Positions 48,162-59,500 of a DNA stretch of 64,000 bases are shown here, piece by piece (the stretch's first letter is position 1; each line of letters starts with the position of its first letter). A program made the position numbers and the translations under genes. Origin of the DNA: Hansfordia pulvinata (lineage: Eukaryota > Ascomycota > Sordariomycetes > Xylariales); the NCBI GenBank assembly GCA_006538405.1, contig BJKQ01000001.1:3968001-4032000 (forward strand), in the 5' to 3' direction. The notes beneath the pieces were generated by a model. It worked only from the letters and a program-made list of their open reading frames with translations, ran no database searches and had not been told where the DNA came from.

Positions 48162-49367
48162 TCAGCCACGTTTCTCAAGATCCCTCTTGCTGCTGTCGCC
48201 ATCTGCGTTGTTGCTCTTGCCGGAAGAGCTGGAGCCAGACACCGAGATGCCGACGTTGAAGCTCCAGTTGAACGTCCATCCTTTGTTCTCAGAAGCCGCG
48301 GGCATTGCCGCTGCATCGTGAGCGCCGCTCCTCTGCTGCAGGTTACCAGTGCCTTGTTTCTCGCTCACGGCGCCGCCGCTCTTGGCTGTGCTCAGCTCGC
48401 CCCTATCCTCCTCGCCGACTTGGTCCTCTGCTTCATCTTCTTCCCCAGCAGGAGCAAACAGCACGCGCAGCCACAAGCTACAATCGCGGCACTCCACCAT
48501 GAGGATGCCCTGGTCCTCGAAACGCTCGAGGTCATCGTCGGTAAAGACGTAGCCGCGAGCATTGCCGCAGCGACAGCCGCGGTGATAGACGCCGCCACGC
48601 CGGGGGTCGAATTCCAGATCGTCAAGGTCCACCGTCTCGACACCCGTAGCAAAGTCGCCACCACTTGTCTTCACAGAGGTGCTGTTCTGGTTGCCGGTGG
48701 ATGCTGAGAAGGAGGCCGTGAATGCAGGGAAGCCACCACGGATAGGGATGCCACTTTGGTGCTGGTACTGGGCCTGCTGAGCTTTGAGCTGCTGCTGCCG
48801 GTCATAGTTGCTCCGCTGTCTGCTGTCTGATAGAACAGAGTAGGCCTCCTGAATCTGGTCAACCGTGTAGGTTGGGGTGGAGGCAGATAATGCAGATGTG
48901 GAGGCAACAGAAGTAGAGTTGGTGGCTGCGGGTTTGGGTTTCGATGTCGAGGATGCAGCAGAGCCACCACGAGAGGGCGAAGTAGAAGGAGAAGAAGAGG
49001 CCGACGAGGAGCTCGACGGCGAGCTGCCTTGACCTTGGGAACGCTTCTTCTGAGCCTGCTGCTTGTCTGGATGGTGGCGGAGCAAGGCCCGGCGGTACGC
49101 CTGCTTGACGGTCTTTGTTTGAGCGGCCGGCGACGACTGGCTATCGAGTTGCTTGGGGGTTATGGCCAGAACCTCGTACAGCGATGGCTCCTCGGGCTGC
49201 GGCTGCGTCAGGGTGTTGCCACCCCACTGCTGCTGTTGCTGCGAACGTCCCCGGCCTGCGGCGCCGCTCGAAGCGGTACTGGAGTTGGAGCCCGAGGACC
49301 GCGGCCGCTGTTGCTGCTGTGACCTGGTGCTGGTGCTGGTGGTGTGGTAGGTCCTAGAATGTGCCAT
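48162..49367 (-). CDS. DPH4: Diphthamide biosynthesis J-protein DPH4
   Basis: J-domain protein with a CSL (DPH-type) zinc finger, acting with Dph1-Dph2-Dph3 in the first step of diphthamide synthesis on elongation factor 2. Single exon, 401 residues from ATG 49367 (ACCATGG context); an upstream in-frame ATG at 49385 would add six residues. After a Ser/Gln-rich leader, the J domain starts SLYEVLAITPKQLDS and carries AYRRALLRHHPDKQ (HPD intact). A ~60-residue Ser/Pro/Ala insertion follows before IQEAYSVLSDSRQRSNYD, which closes the J domain. The C-terminal part has YHRGCRCGNARGYVFTDDDL and MVECRDCSLWLRV, giving the four Cys of the CSL zinc site. The tail is long and Ser/Gly-rich. The family is usually ~170 residues, so this one is extended by low-complexity sequence. 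Confidence 0.92.
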   Translation of the reverse strand: MAHSRTYHTTSTSTRSQQQQRPRSSGSNSSTASSGAAGRGRSQQQQQWGGNTLTQPQPEEPSLYEVLAITPKQLDSQSSPAAQTKTVKQAYRRALLRHHPDKQQAQKKRSQGQGSSPSSSSSASSSPSTSPSRGGSAASSTSKPKPAATNSTSVASTSALSASTPTYTVDQIQEAYSVLSDSRQRSNYDRQQQLKAQQAQYQHQSGIPIRGGFPAFTASFSASTGNQNSTSVKTSGGDFATGVETVDLDDLEFDPRRGGVYHRGCRCGNARGYVFTDDDLERFEDQGILMVECRDCSLWLRVLFAPAGEEDEAEDQVGEEDRGELSTAKSGGAVSEKQGTGNLQQRSGAHDAAAMPAASENKGWTFNWSFNVGISVSGSSSSGKSNNADGDSSKRDLEKRG

Positions 49368-52007
49368 GGTGAAGGAGATTCTCATTGAAATGGCCTGTTT
49401 GGATGACGGCTGCTAGCTATCCCTTGCTTCTCTTCCGTTTCCGTTTTTCCAGCACCTGCTCACGACACATAGAGGCGCGCCCACGGGCGCCGACACGCTT
49501 GTAGGGCAGGAGGCGCAGTGCAGTCCTTGGCGAGCGATGCGTTCTCTGGCCTTGAGCAGTGCGGGCGTGGGCACGGTGTGGATGTGCCCGGGAGGGGGCA
49601 CGATGCGTTACGTGGGGTGGGATGGCGGGGCTTAGATAAGATAAACGTTGACTGGGCGGATTGGGGTGGATATTGAGGGAGGACCAGGCTCGCGGCGGGC
49701 GAGAACCTATATCTATATGGTGGCGATGAAGATAATCGATGATGAGATGATTGAGACGGGTCGGGAACAATGGCGATGACGGGAGGGCGAGAGAAAGAAA
49801 CAACAGAGGTCAACTCCTAAAGGTACCTCCGTAGCCTCGGGTCAGGTAGGTCCAGGGTTGTACTCGTAGGCAACTGAAGGTTGGGTATGGTCAGGTCAGG
49901 TACCAGGCCTGCAGGCCCGTCGGGTGACCCGGGATCGAGGAAGAACGGAAGGACCTGGCGCCGCGTCCCACTTTTGGCCGGCGGGTTCAAGAGGCAGTCG
50001 CGGCCCGCGCTTGTGTTGCGTCCTCCCGGTAACGACTCGCTTGGGATCAGGCTGTGGTAGAGGTCACATGCAATTGTACCGGGTGAAGACGAAGCGGCGA
50101 GGCGGCGAGGGCAGCCTACTTTGCGCGGTGGTAGGATGTAGGGAGAGGTAGGCAATAGGCGACAGGTAGAGATCCAGCGAATGTTTGCGAAGCTCGAGCC
50201 AGGCAAAGTCGTGTAGGTATGGGTAGGTAGGTAGGTAGGAATGTATGCAGGTAGGCAGATTAAATGGTGGATGTCAAGGATGAACAGAACTTCGAGGGCA
50301 AGGTGGGCTTGGAGGGGGTCGCTATCTCGGCAAAGGCACTGGTGGCAGTGCTTGCTGAAATAAACCCCGGGGCTGGCTGATGCACTGCTCCCGTCTTTGA
50401 TGCCGGGGTCTTGGGCAAGAGACCGACTGTGCAGTATGCTTGGTCGACATGAATTGTTCACGTGTCTCGCAACTCACATGCCCGCGCCACAGTCAAGTCA
50501 ACCACCCCGCAAAAGGGGCGAACTAGGGGGAGAACTCGGGGAGAACTCGGGGGAGAAGAAGAAGGAGGAGGAGGAGCAGGAGGAGGAGGACAACAGCAAC
50601 ACGCAGAAGCAGAGGCAAGAAAAAGAAAGGAGAGCAGATGAGAGGACTTGGAGGGTGGCTGAGGCGAAAAGGCCGCCGTGTAGGTCGTTGGAGGGAGATG
50701 GCCACATGTATAATGCGAAGTGTTGACGGCACTGGGATGGCCACATGCATGCCTGTAGATCCAGCATCCCGGCCTTCCTCGAAGTCTGGGTTGTCTACAC
50801 CTCACGAATTTTCACAGTGGCATGCTCATCCACGTCCTCCAGGAATACGCAGCTACAAAGCCTTAGTTACGAAGGTCGGACAGACAACCAGCAGCCCCCG
50901 TACCTGCACCGACGCCTACTTCTACGTCTGCGGCGTTCTGTCCTGGCGTCTACTGGTCCGCGACTCGCTGCGCGCCACCAACGACGCCCTGAGACCCTCA
51001 GCCCACTCCTCCCGGTGTCTCGACTCTCAGCAGAACCGAGGATCGACGGCGTTCGCACGCGCTGAGCAGCGAGGGCGGGCGGCCAGGGGATCAGAGGGGG
51101 GGAGGGCAAGCTCAGAAAACCGGCTTTTCCTCTCGGGACCCCCGCCTTTCCTCGCTGCAGCCATGGCAACCCATCCCCTGCAACCCGGCTGAAACCCGGC
51201 ACCAGGTACAGGCACGCAGATGTCAACGTTGTTGCTGTTCGTCAATCTAGAGATAGATAGATGACCAGGGCTCTTGCTTGCGGCAACCCGGGGGCTTGTC
51301 GTGAAACCCCGGGGCTCGCCGTGGTCGACTTGGGACTCTATATTCCAGAAGTCTGCGGCTGCTGAACCATTAGTCGGTCAGAGACAGACAGACAAGTCGT
51401 GCTGCGGGCCAACACCTCAAGTTTGCCGCCACGAGGTGACTCAAACCACATTCGTGTCTTTCCCTGGATTTTCAGCTTCCATGTGGGCGTGCGCGTCTCG
51501 GTTCATGTGGCGACGGCCATGTCCACGTCGTTGTCCTCGTTGTCGCGGCCGATCCGGTAGCATCCCGCATATGCGCGAGTGCGCGGACAGGTGCGACCTG
51601 CTATCGCGTGAGGCACCTTTCCGTGCAGACCCATGGGAATCAATACGAGGACAGCCCACTCCTAGCAGGCCACGCATGCGCGTATCAACTCCATGCGGGC
51701 GACGTGCATTATGGACGATGGGCGCGTTCGAGCCTCTGAACAGGGGGTCGGCTTGACATGGATCGGAATTCTCTTCTTTCTTCTTGCTTGGTGATAAGCC
51801 TTGTCAGGCCATAGTCTAGGTATGTGATGATGTGTTGTACATGGATACACGGTGTTTGTACAAATGGTATCAAGCAGCAGATGCCGTTGCCGTTGCCGTT
51901 GCCGTTGCCGCCGCAGCTGCGGGCCTGGCTGGCGATAATCCTGTGGTTTCCAAAGCTCGGCCGATAGGCATTGCCTCGCTCTCTGTTCGGCGGGGTGGGA
52001 TGTTTGT
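49368..52007. other. 2.6-kb intergenic region
   Basis: No supported gene. Contains (TAGG)n near 50222-50240, a GA/GAGGAG-rich stretch at 50520-50600 with two tandem GGGAGAACTCG units, and (AGAT)n near 51250. Confidence 0.5.
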
Positions 52008-52666
52008 CTATTTGGGGAATTTCTTGAAATTCGAGTTTCCGACCTGTGGGTGGGCGTTGGGGCGTGCCAGTCAGTCAGTGGGCACAGCGGGCAAGGGAGC
52101 AGCAAGCACGCACCTTTTTCCATTCTCTGATGAGCCTGGGCATACCCAGCACTGCTTCTCTCCTCTTCTCCATCCTGTGACGGGTTAGTTGCTGCTGTCG
52201 TCGCCACCACGGCAGCGTCGCAGGCGAAGTAGCCTGCTATGCTGTCGGCGAGCCAGGCGAGTATCCGGGGAACATACTTGGGCGCGAGCATTCTCTCGTG
52301 CTTGTGACCCTTGACCTTCTGGCCAACACCCGTGCCACGTACGCGGAGACCGTGCTCGACGCGCTCGCTGATGCGCTGCTCGGTGCCCTTGGAGGTGAAG
52401 GGGAGCAGCTCCTCGACGCCCTCGGTGCGGGCGAGCTTGACCAGCTCGGCCTGGCGGCGCAGGGAAAACTCGGGGTCGTGCCAGCGTCCGGTGACGGGGT
52501 GCTTGTGGGGAAGGAACGGGTTGGGGACAGCGCCGTCCTTGATCGTGTTTGTGCGCGTGGACGCGGGCAGAATCTGGGTGGGCGGGTACTTGGCGAGGAA
52601 GCGCTGGAGGCGCGGGTGCAGGTTCTTGGCCAGCTCGATGTAGCGGGCGCTGGCGGCTGAGGCCAT
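52008..52666 (-). CDS. MRPL25: Mitochondrial large ribosomal subunit protein mL59
   Basis: Protein of the fungal mitochondrial 54S subunit. Three minus-strand exons: 52278-52666, 52114-52174, 52008-52043; introns of 103 and 70 bp; 161 residues. It opens MASAASARYIELAKNLHPRL, then PNPFLPHKHPVTGRWHDPEF (characteristic of mL59), SLRRQAELVKLARTEGVEEL and the basic RNA-contact segment GVGQKVKGHKHERML. The two small 3' exons give MEKRREAVLGMPRLIREWKK and the terminal VGNSNFKKFPK, which is how mL59 proteins end. Splicing here is certain, because unspliced translation loses the basic C-terminus. The gene is divergent to PRP28 with about 600 bp between start codons. Confidence 0.9.
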
Positions 52667-53269
52667 GGTTGCGAATGTCTATTGTGAAGCCGCCGCGCGT
52701 ATATTGACGTCGGGGTTGGTAGTGTGCAGGTGTTGGTTGCGGTGGGAGATGAGGAGATTCGGCAGTGGTAGACACGGTTGGCAGCACACGACGTGAGGCG
52801 ATTCGTCAAAGGCACTGGACAGTGCCATCGAGATTTTTTGGGTAGCCCGTCTTCACATGTACCCCGTACATGTACGAGCAGCGGTGCGTCTGACTGCCCT
52901 GTCGCGAATGGCAACGCGCCTCATGGGCAGGTACGAGTTTAGGTACCTTGGAAGTTTTCGGTGGACCGCCAGCCCAGGGCTTCTCGGGGCCCAGCTTCAG
53001 GGCGTAAGATACCTCCAGGGCTGAAAGTGCCCGCCAGACCGTGGGCACTGGACCCAGTACAAACCGGCGGAGCTGTTGACCGTCGCTCGGCCTGATGCGG
53101 TCAGTTCTCGGGATGCTTTCCTCGCTGGTCACCATCCACACGCCACAACACTCACTATCGCTTCCACATCCCCGAGCAAGCCCGGGCATTCTATCTGCGC
53201 GTATCGCCTAGACAAGACACGAAGACATCACCTACCAACCCCAGATTGTGAACTGTGCCACCTCCCATC
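52667..53269. promoter_or_regulatory. Bidirectional promoter of mL59 and PRP28
   Basis: The start codons are 603 bp apart and point away from each other. The palindrome GTACATGTAC lies at 52866-52875. No other gene fits here. Confidence 0.55.
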
Positions 53270-55449
53270 ATGGCCTCCGTTAACGGTGGCTCCGGGCCAC
53301 AGAAGCGCAAACAGCCCCTCGACATCGAGGAGATTCTGCGCAAGAAGAAGGAGGCAGACGAAGCCGCCAAGAAGCCGCGATTCATCCCCAAGGCCGAGCG
53401 CGAGCGCATCGCCGCTGAAGCCAAAAAGAAAGAAGAAGAAGAGAGGGCCCGCCGCGCTGCCCCCGAACCCAAGCCCCGGCCTTCCGACAGACACGACGGA
53501 AACGACAGATACGACAGGCAGCAAGGACGGTTCGACAGGAATGACTATAACAGTGCCCGAGGGGAGAGGAATGACAGGGGAGACCGGGAGGATCGCCGTC
53601 CCACGGCCCCTACTGGTCCCAAGGCCATGCGCCAGTCCGACTCCCGCAACGACCGCCAAAAACCAAACAAGGCTGCCGCCTCGGCTACGGACAAGCGATT
53701 GACCCCGGAAGAGGCTGAGGCTGCGGTAGTGCGCGCCCGATACATGGGCCCCGACGTCAATCAGTCCACCTTCTCGGCTAAGAAGAAGCGCAGGAGGACG
53801 ACGGAGAAGAAGTTCAACTTCGACTGGGACCCAGACGAGGACACCAGCCAGGACCACGATCCTCGCTATGCCCAGCGGATCGAGCCCGTATTCTCCGGGG
53901 TGGGAGGTCTCGCGGGATTCGACTCGGAGATGCGCATGCGCAAGGCCGAGCAGAGGGCGCGCCTGATCCGCGAGGGCGACCCGGAAAACGGCGCCGCGCG
54001 CGCTCGCGACCTGATCAACACGACCCGCCTCGCCATCGAGAAGGAAAACAAGCGCTACGCCCAGGGCTCGCGGTGGAACGAGAAGGCCCTCGAGGATATG
54101 CGCGAGCGCGACTGGCGCATTCTCAAAGAGGAGTTTGGCATATCGACAAAGGGCGGCCTCACGCCCAATCCTATGCGCAACTGGCGCGAGTCCACTTTGC
54201 CGTCCCGCCTCCTCAAGATCGTGTCGGATGTGGGCTACGAGGAGCCGTCGCCCATCCAGCGCGCCGCCATTCCCATTGCCCTGCAGGCCCGCGACCTGAT
54301 TGGCGTGGCCGTTACAGGTTCCGGTAAAACGGCCGCTTTCCTGCTGCCGCTGCTGGTCTACATCTCGGAGCTGCCCCCTCTGAACGAGTCCACTAAGAAT
54401 GACGGCCCCTACGCGTTGATCCTGGCGCCCACGCGCGAGCTGGTGCAGCAGATCGAGAACGAGGCCAAGAAGTTTGCCACGCCGCTGGGGTTCACCGTTG
54501 TCAGTTTGGTGGGTGGCCATGCACTGGAGGAGCAGGTGTTTGCGCTGAGGAACGGTGCCGAGATCATTGTGGCGACGCCCGGTCGTCTGGTGGACTGCAT
54601 CGAGCGGCGCCTGTTGGTGCTGGGTCAGTGCTGCTACATCATCATGGACGAGGCAGACCGGATGATCGACATGGGATTTGAGGAGTCGGTCAACAAGATC
54701 TTGGACGCGCTGCCGGTGGGCAACGAGAAGCCGGACACGGAGGAGGCGGAGGACGCGCAGCTGATGAGCCGGCACCTCGGGGGCAAGGATCGGTACCGAC
54801 AGACGATGATGTACACGGCGACGATGCCGCCGGCGGTGGAGAAGATTGCGCGCAACTACTTGCGGCGGCCGGCCACGGTGACCATTGGCAACGCGGGCGA
54901 GGCTGTCGAGACGGTGGAGCAGCGGGTGGAGATGGTGCCGGGCGAGGACCGGCGCAAGAAGCGCCTGCAGGAGATCCTGTGCTCGAGCGAGTTTGCGCCA
55001 CCGATCATCGTGTTTGTGAACATCAAGCGCAACTGCGACGCGGTGGCCCGGGAGATTAAGCGCATGGGCTTCTCGTCGGTGACGCTGCACGGCAGCAAGA
55101 CGCAGGAGCAGCGTGAGCAGGCGCTGGCGTCGGTGCGCAACGGGCAAACGGACGTGCTGGTGGCGACGGACCTGGCGGGCCGCGGTATCGACGTGCCCGA
55201 CGTGTCGCTTGTGGTCAACTTCAACATGGCCACGAGCATCGAGAGCTACACGCACCGCATCGGTCGCACGGGTCGCGCGGGCAAGAGCGGTGTGGCCATC
55301 ACGTTCCTGGGCAACGAGGACGCCGACGTCATGTACGAGCTGCGGCAGATGCTGTCCAAGTCGTCCATCTCCAAGGTGCCGAGGAGCTGCGGCGGCACGA
55401 GGCGTCGCAGCAGAAGCCGGTCAAGGGGCGCAAGACGGTCACCGAATAG
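53270..55449 (+). CDS. PRP28: Pre-mRNA splicing DEAD-box helicase PRP28, frame broken near the end
   Basis: U5-associated ATP-dependent RNA helicase that exchanges U1 for U6 at the 5' splice site. Single exon; start 53270 (MASVNGGSGPQKRKQPLDIE). A charged N-terminal region of ~250 residues precedes the helicase core: PSPIQRAAIP (Q motif), TGSGKT (residues 349-354), PTRELVQQ, TPGRL, DEAD (~460-463), TAT in place of SAT (~516-518, usual for Prp28), VFVNIKRNCD, ATDLAGRGID and HRIGRTGR (~662). At 55379-55380 the frame slips. In the present frame the protein runs on with unrelated basic sequence. In the next frame it continues PEELRRHEASQQKPVKGRK and stops at TAG 55447-55449, as expected for the family. 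One base (a third C) is missing. Restored length is 726 residues. Confidence 0.95.
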
Positions 55450-56564
55450 TGACGATATACGAGTGCCACAACAAGACAGCTTTGCGGGGCTCTGGGGATG
55501 TATATACGGCGACGCGGTGTCGTTCCTACGCTGCAGTTTCTTCATGGAGCAGGATGCCCCAGTGCTCGGAGAGGGCACAGGTAGGTAGTGACGAGTTGAC
55601 AATGTGGCGTCGCGCGGGCGCTCGTTATAGCATGAGGATGCCATTCGCCTGTATTTATTGTGTGCCTGCGTACCCACGATCAGGTTGATATCGGGACCCG
55701 GTAAGGCACCAGTTTATTCAATATCATCAACAGTGCCAGCCACTATCACGTGCGAGCTTGGAGGAGTTGTGCCAATTGTGCCTCCCAAAATGGTACGTGA
55801 CGAGAAGAGACAGCCCAGACTGCAGTGGTGATGGCACATAGTGTGTGCCACGCCGTCTCTGAGCGGTTAGGTACTTGGACCCCTACTTTAGATACGAGTT
55901 CTCGTAGGTATGGATAGGTACGAGTATGTAGTAGGTAACCGTTGGAAATGGTGAAAGTCTCCCAGTACCCCTGCAAAGCCAGGTTGGAAGCAGTCTCGGA
56001 CGGGAGTAGGCCGGTGGATCGACGGCCAATGAGAAGAGCAGAGCCCGGTGCAAAAGTGGGAAGCTCGAATTGTCCGTGAAAAAGGGCGGATATGGCTGCC
56101 AGCGAAATTCAGCTCGACTCTCCTATCCATCTCTGCCGGCTTTGACTTTGCGCGGCGCGACGATCCACGCCCGTGGCCCTATCTACACCTCTGCGTGTCG
56201 AATTGTATTATACCGAGCCTGTGTACTTGTACTGTTTATCCTTTCTTCGACCCCCGTCGGGACTTTCAACTCCAGCCTGCCGCAGACAGGATACCGTAGG
56301 TGCACCCAGCAGCAGCGCGCAGAAGTCAACGAAGTCACTGAGTGGACGGACAGCCTCTGCAACTCTCACCCGGCTGGCCTTGAGCGAAAGCGGCCTGTCT
56401 CGGCTCGGTTTACACGTACACGCCACTTCTGATTAATTCAACCGTCTCTCGCCGGCCACCCGATCGATTGCCTGCTCGCCGCGCCTCACCCACCCGCCGT
56501 CAACCCTCTTACGAGTACACCGGCCTGGGCGGCCAGTTTGGTCTCTGCGCCCGCCACCCACCCG
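55450..56564. other. Intergenic region, no gene seen
   Basis: 3' region of PRP28 and promoter of the aminopeptidase. Short GGTA/GTACGAG-type motifs occur near 55870-55940. No coding sequence is recognised. Confidence 0.5.
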
Positions 56565-59500
56565 ATGTCGCTGCCGGTCCGCATCCGTCTGCAGAGCCGG
56601 ACGCTGTCGTCGGCTCTGGCCAGGACCGCCTCTGCATCCCCGGCTGCTGCTGCGGCGGCTGCTCGCGCGGCGCCGCTGCCGGTCCCACGTGCGTCCCTGG
56701 CGAGGTACCAGTACGTCATGTCCCCTCCCCCCACCCACTCGTCTACACCAAACATGTCGTCCTCCGCCCTCTGTTCCTTCCCCGTGTCCCGCCCCGCCTC
56801 CGTCTCTCTGTCTCTTGTTGGGTACGGGTTAGGTGTATCCTCGCACATACTCTCACTACCTTACGTACCTAACGCATACCTGTCCCCACCTTGGCCTCGC
56901 ATAGTAGCTATCCCCAGCCCATCTTCGAGCTTCCCCTCCATCTGGAAGCTTTCTCTCTCGCTAATCACTGCCTCCTTCACCAACCCCTCCCCTTCCCACA
57001 GCTCCTCCTCTCCCCTTGCCAGACTCGCCCGGGCCTCCGCCTCGTCCCTCTCTGCTCTGGCTGGCCCGCCCTCTTCCTCGCCCGCCGCCTCTCCAGCTCA
57101 CTGTCACCGAGCTCGCCTCCAGCCCAGACAGCACGTGAGGGCCTGCTCCTACCGTAGACACAACATGTGCAGACTCGCCGGCGACATCGACCACACCGGC
57201 GGCGCCTCGCCCGACCCCAACCAGGGCCGCGAGCTGCTGCCCACCAACGTCATCCCCCGCCACTACGACGTGACTCTCGAGCCCGACTTTGAGAACTTCA
57301 CCTTTGAGGGCAAGGTCCTCATCGACTTCGACGTCAACGAGGACTCAAAGTCCATCTCCCTGCACACCAACGACATCAAGATCCACAGCGCCCACATCAA
57401 GTCCGGCGACACCGTCGTCACCTCGGCCTCCGCCATCGACTACGACGAGGCCAAGCAGGTCTCCAAGATTGACCTGCAGGATGCCGTCCCCAAGGGCAAG
57501 ACCCAGCTCGAGGTCAAGTTCACAGGCCATCTCAACGATCAGATGGCCGGCTTCTACCGCTCCACCTACAAGAAGCCCGACGGCTCCGAGGGCATTCTCG
57601 CCACCACCCAGATGGAGGCCAACGACTGCCGCAGGGCCTTCCCCTGCTTCGACGAGCCCATGCACAAGGCCAATTTCACCGTCACTCTCATTGCGGACAA
57701 GCACCTCACCTGCCTGAGCAACATGGACGTCGCCTCCGAGACCGACGTCACCTCCCAAGTCTCCGGCTCGCCCAAGAAGGCCGTCCGCTTCAACCCCACC
57801 CCCCTCATGTCCACCTACCTCGTCGCCTTCATCATCGGCGAGCTCAACTACATCGAGACCAAGGCCTTCCGCGTCCCCATCCGCGTCTACGCGCCCCCGA
57901 GCTCCGACATTGAGCACGGCCGCTTCTCCCTCGACCTCGCCGCCCGCACCCTCGCCTACTACGAGAAGATCTTCGACGCCGAGTTCCCCTGCCCAAGATG
58001 GACATGATTGCCATCCCCGACTTTGCCGCCGGCGCCATGGAGAACTGGGGCCTGATCACCTACCGCGTCGTCGACGTCATGCTCGACGAGAAGGCCAGCG
58101 GCGCCGCCATGAAGGAGCGCGTCGCCGAGGTGGTCCAGCACGAGCTGGCCCACCAGTGGTTCGGCAACCTCGTCACCATGGACTGGTGGGAGGGTCTGTG
58201 GCTCAACGAGGGCTTCGCCACCCTCATGAGCTGGCTCAGCTGCAACCACTTCTACCCCGAGTGGAAGGTCTGGGAGACGTACGTCACGGACAACCTGCAG
58301 GGCGCGCTGGGCCTCGACTCGCTCCGGAGCAGCCACCCCATCGAGGTGCCCGTCAAGCGCGCCAGCGAGGTCGACCAGATCTTCGACGCCATTTCCTACT
58401 CCAAGGGCTCGTGCGTTCTGCGCATGATCTCCACCTACCTCGGCGAGGACGTCTTCCTCGAGGGTGTCAGACGCTACATCAAGAAGCACGCCTACGGCAA
58501 CACCCAGACCGAAGATCTGTGGGCTGCTCTCGAAGACGCCAGCGGCAAGCCCGTGAAGCAGATCATGTCGACCTGGACCAAGAACGTCGGTTACCCTGTT
58601 GTTCAGGTGACGGAGAACGCGGCAGACAGCTCCATCCACGTCAAGCAGAACCGCTTCCTGCGGACGGGCGACACCAAGCCCGAGGAAGACACTGTTCTCT
58701 ACCCCGTCTTCTTGGGTCTGCGATCCAAGGACGGGATCGACGAGGGCCTGACCCTGAGCAAGAGGGAGGACGACTTCAAGCTGAAGGACCTCGACTTCTT
58801 CAAGGTCAACGCCAACCACACCAGCATCTACAGGACATCATACACGCCTGAGCGTCTTGAGAAGCTGGGCCAGTCGGCGAAGCAGGGTCTGCTCAGTGTC
58901 GAGGACCGCGCTGGCATGATCGCCGACGCGGGCGCTCTGGCCGTCTCTGGCTACCAGAAGACTTCTGGGGTCTTGAACCTGTTGAAGGGCTTCGACACCG
59001 AGAACTCGTTCGTGGTCTGGAGTGAGATCATCGCCAGAATCGCCACTGTTCAGGGCGCGTGGGTGTTTGAGGACAAGGCCGTCAAGGACGGGCTTGAGGC
59101 CTTTGTCAAGGACCTCTTGAGTGAGAGGGCACACAAGTTGGGCTGGAGCTTCTCTGACCAGGATGGCCACGTTGAGCAGCAGTTCAAGGCCATGCTCTTC
59201 GGCGCTGCCGGTAATGCCGGCGACGAGAAGATTGTCGCCGCTGCCAAGGACATGTTCAAGAGGTTCATGGCTGGTGACAAATCGGCCATCCACCCCAACA
59301 TCAGGGGAAGCGTCTTTGGTATCTCCCTGAAGTTCGGCGGAAAGGAAGAGGTGAGACTTGACCGAAAGACAAACTCGGAATTTACCTTTACTGACACACT
59401 CTGTAGTATGACGCGCTTGTCGATTTCTTCCGCACTTCCACCAACGGCGACGAACGCAACACGGCGCTGCGGTCGCTCGGTCGCTCCAAGGACCCCGAGC

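Noticed and set aside
50397..50726. 109-codon frame with Glu/Lys-rich stretch
   Set aside because: The Glu/Lys run is a translated GAGGAG purine repeat; no support as a gene.
53228..55255. 675-codon open frame on the minus strand
   Set aside because: Antisense to PRP28, caused by high GC third positions; no domain in its translation.
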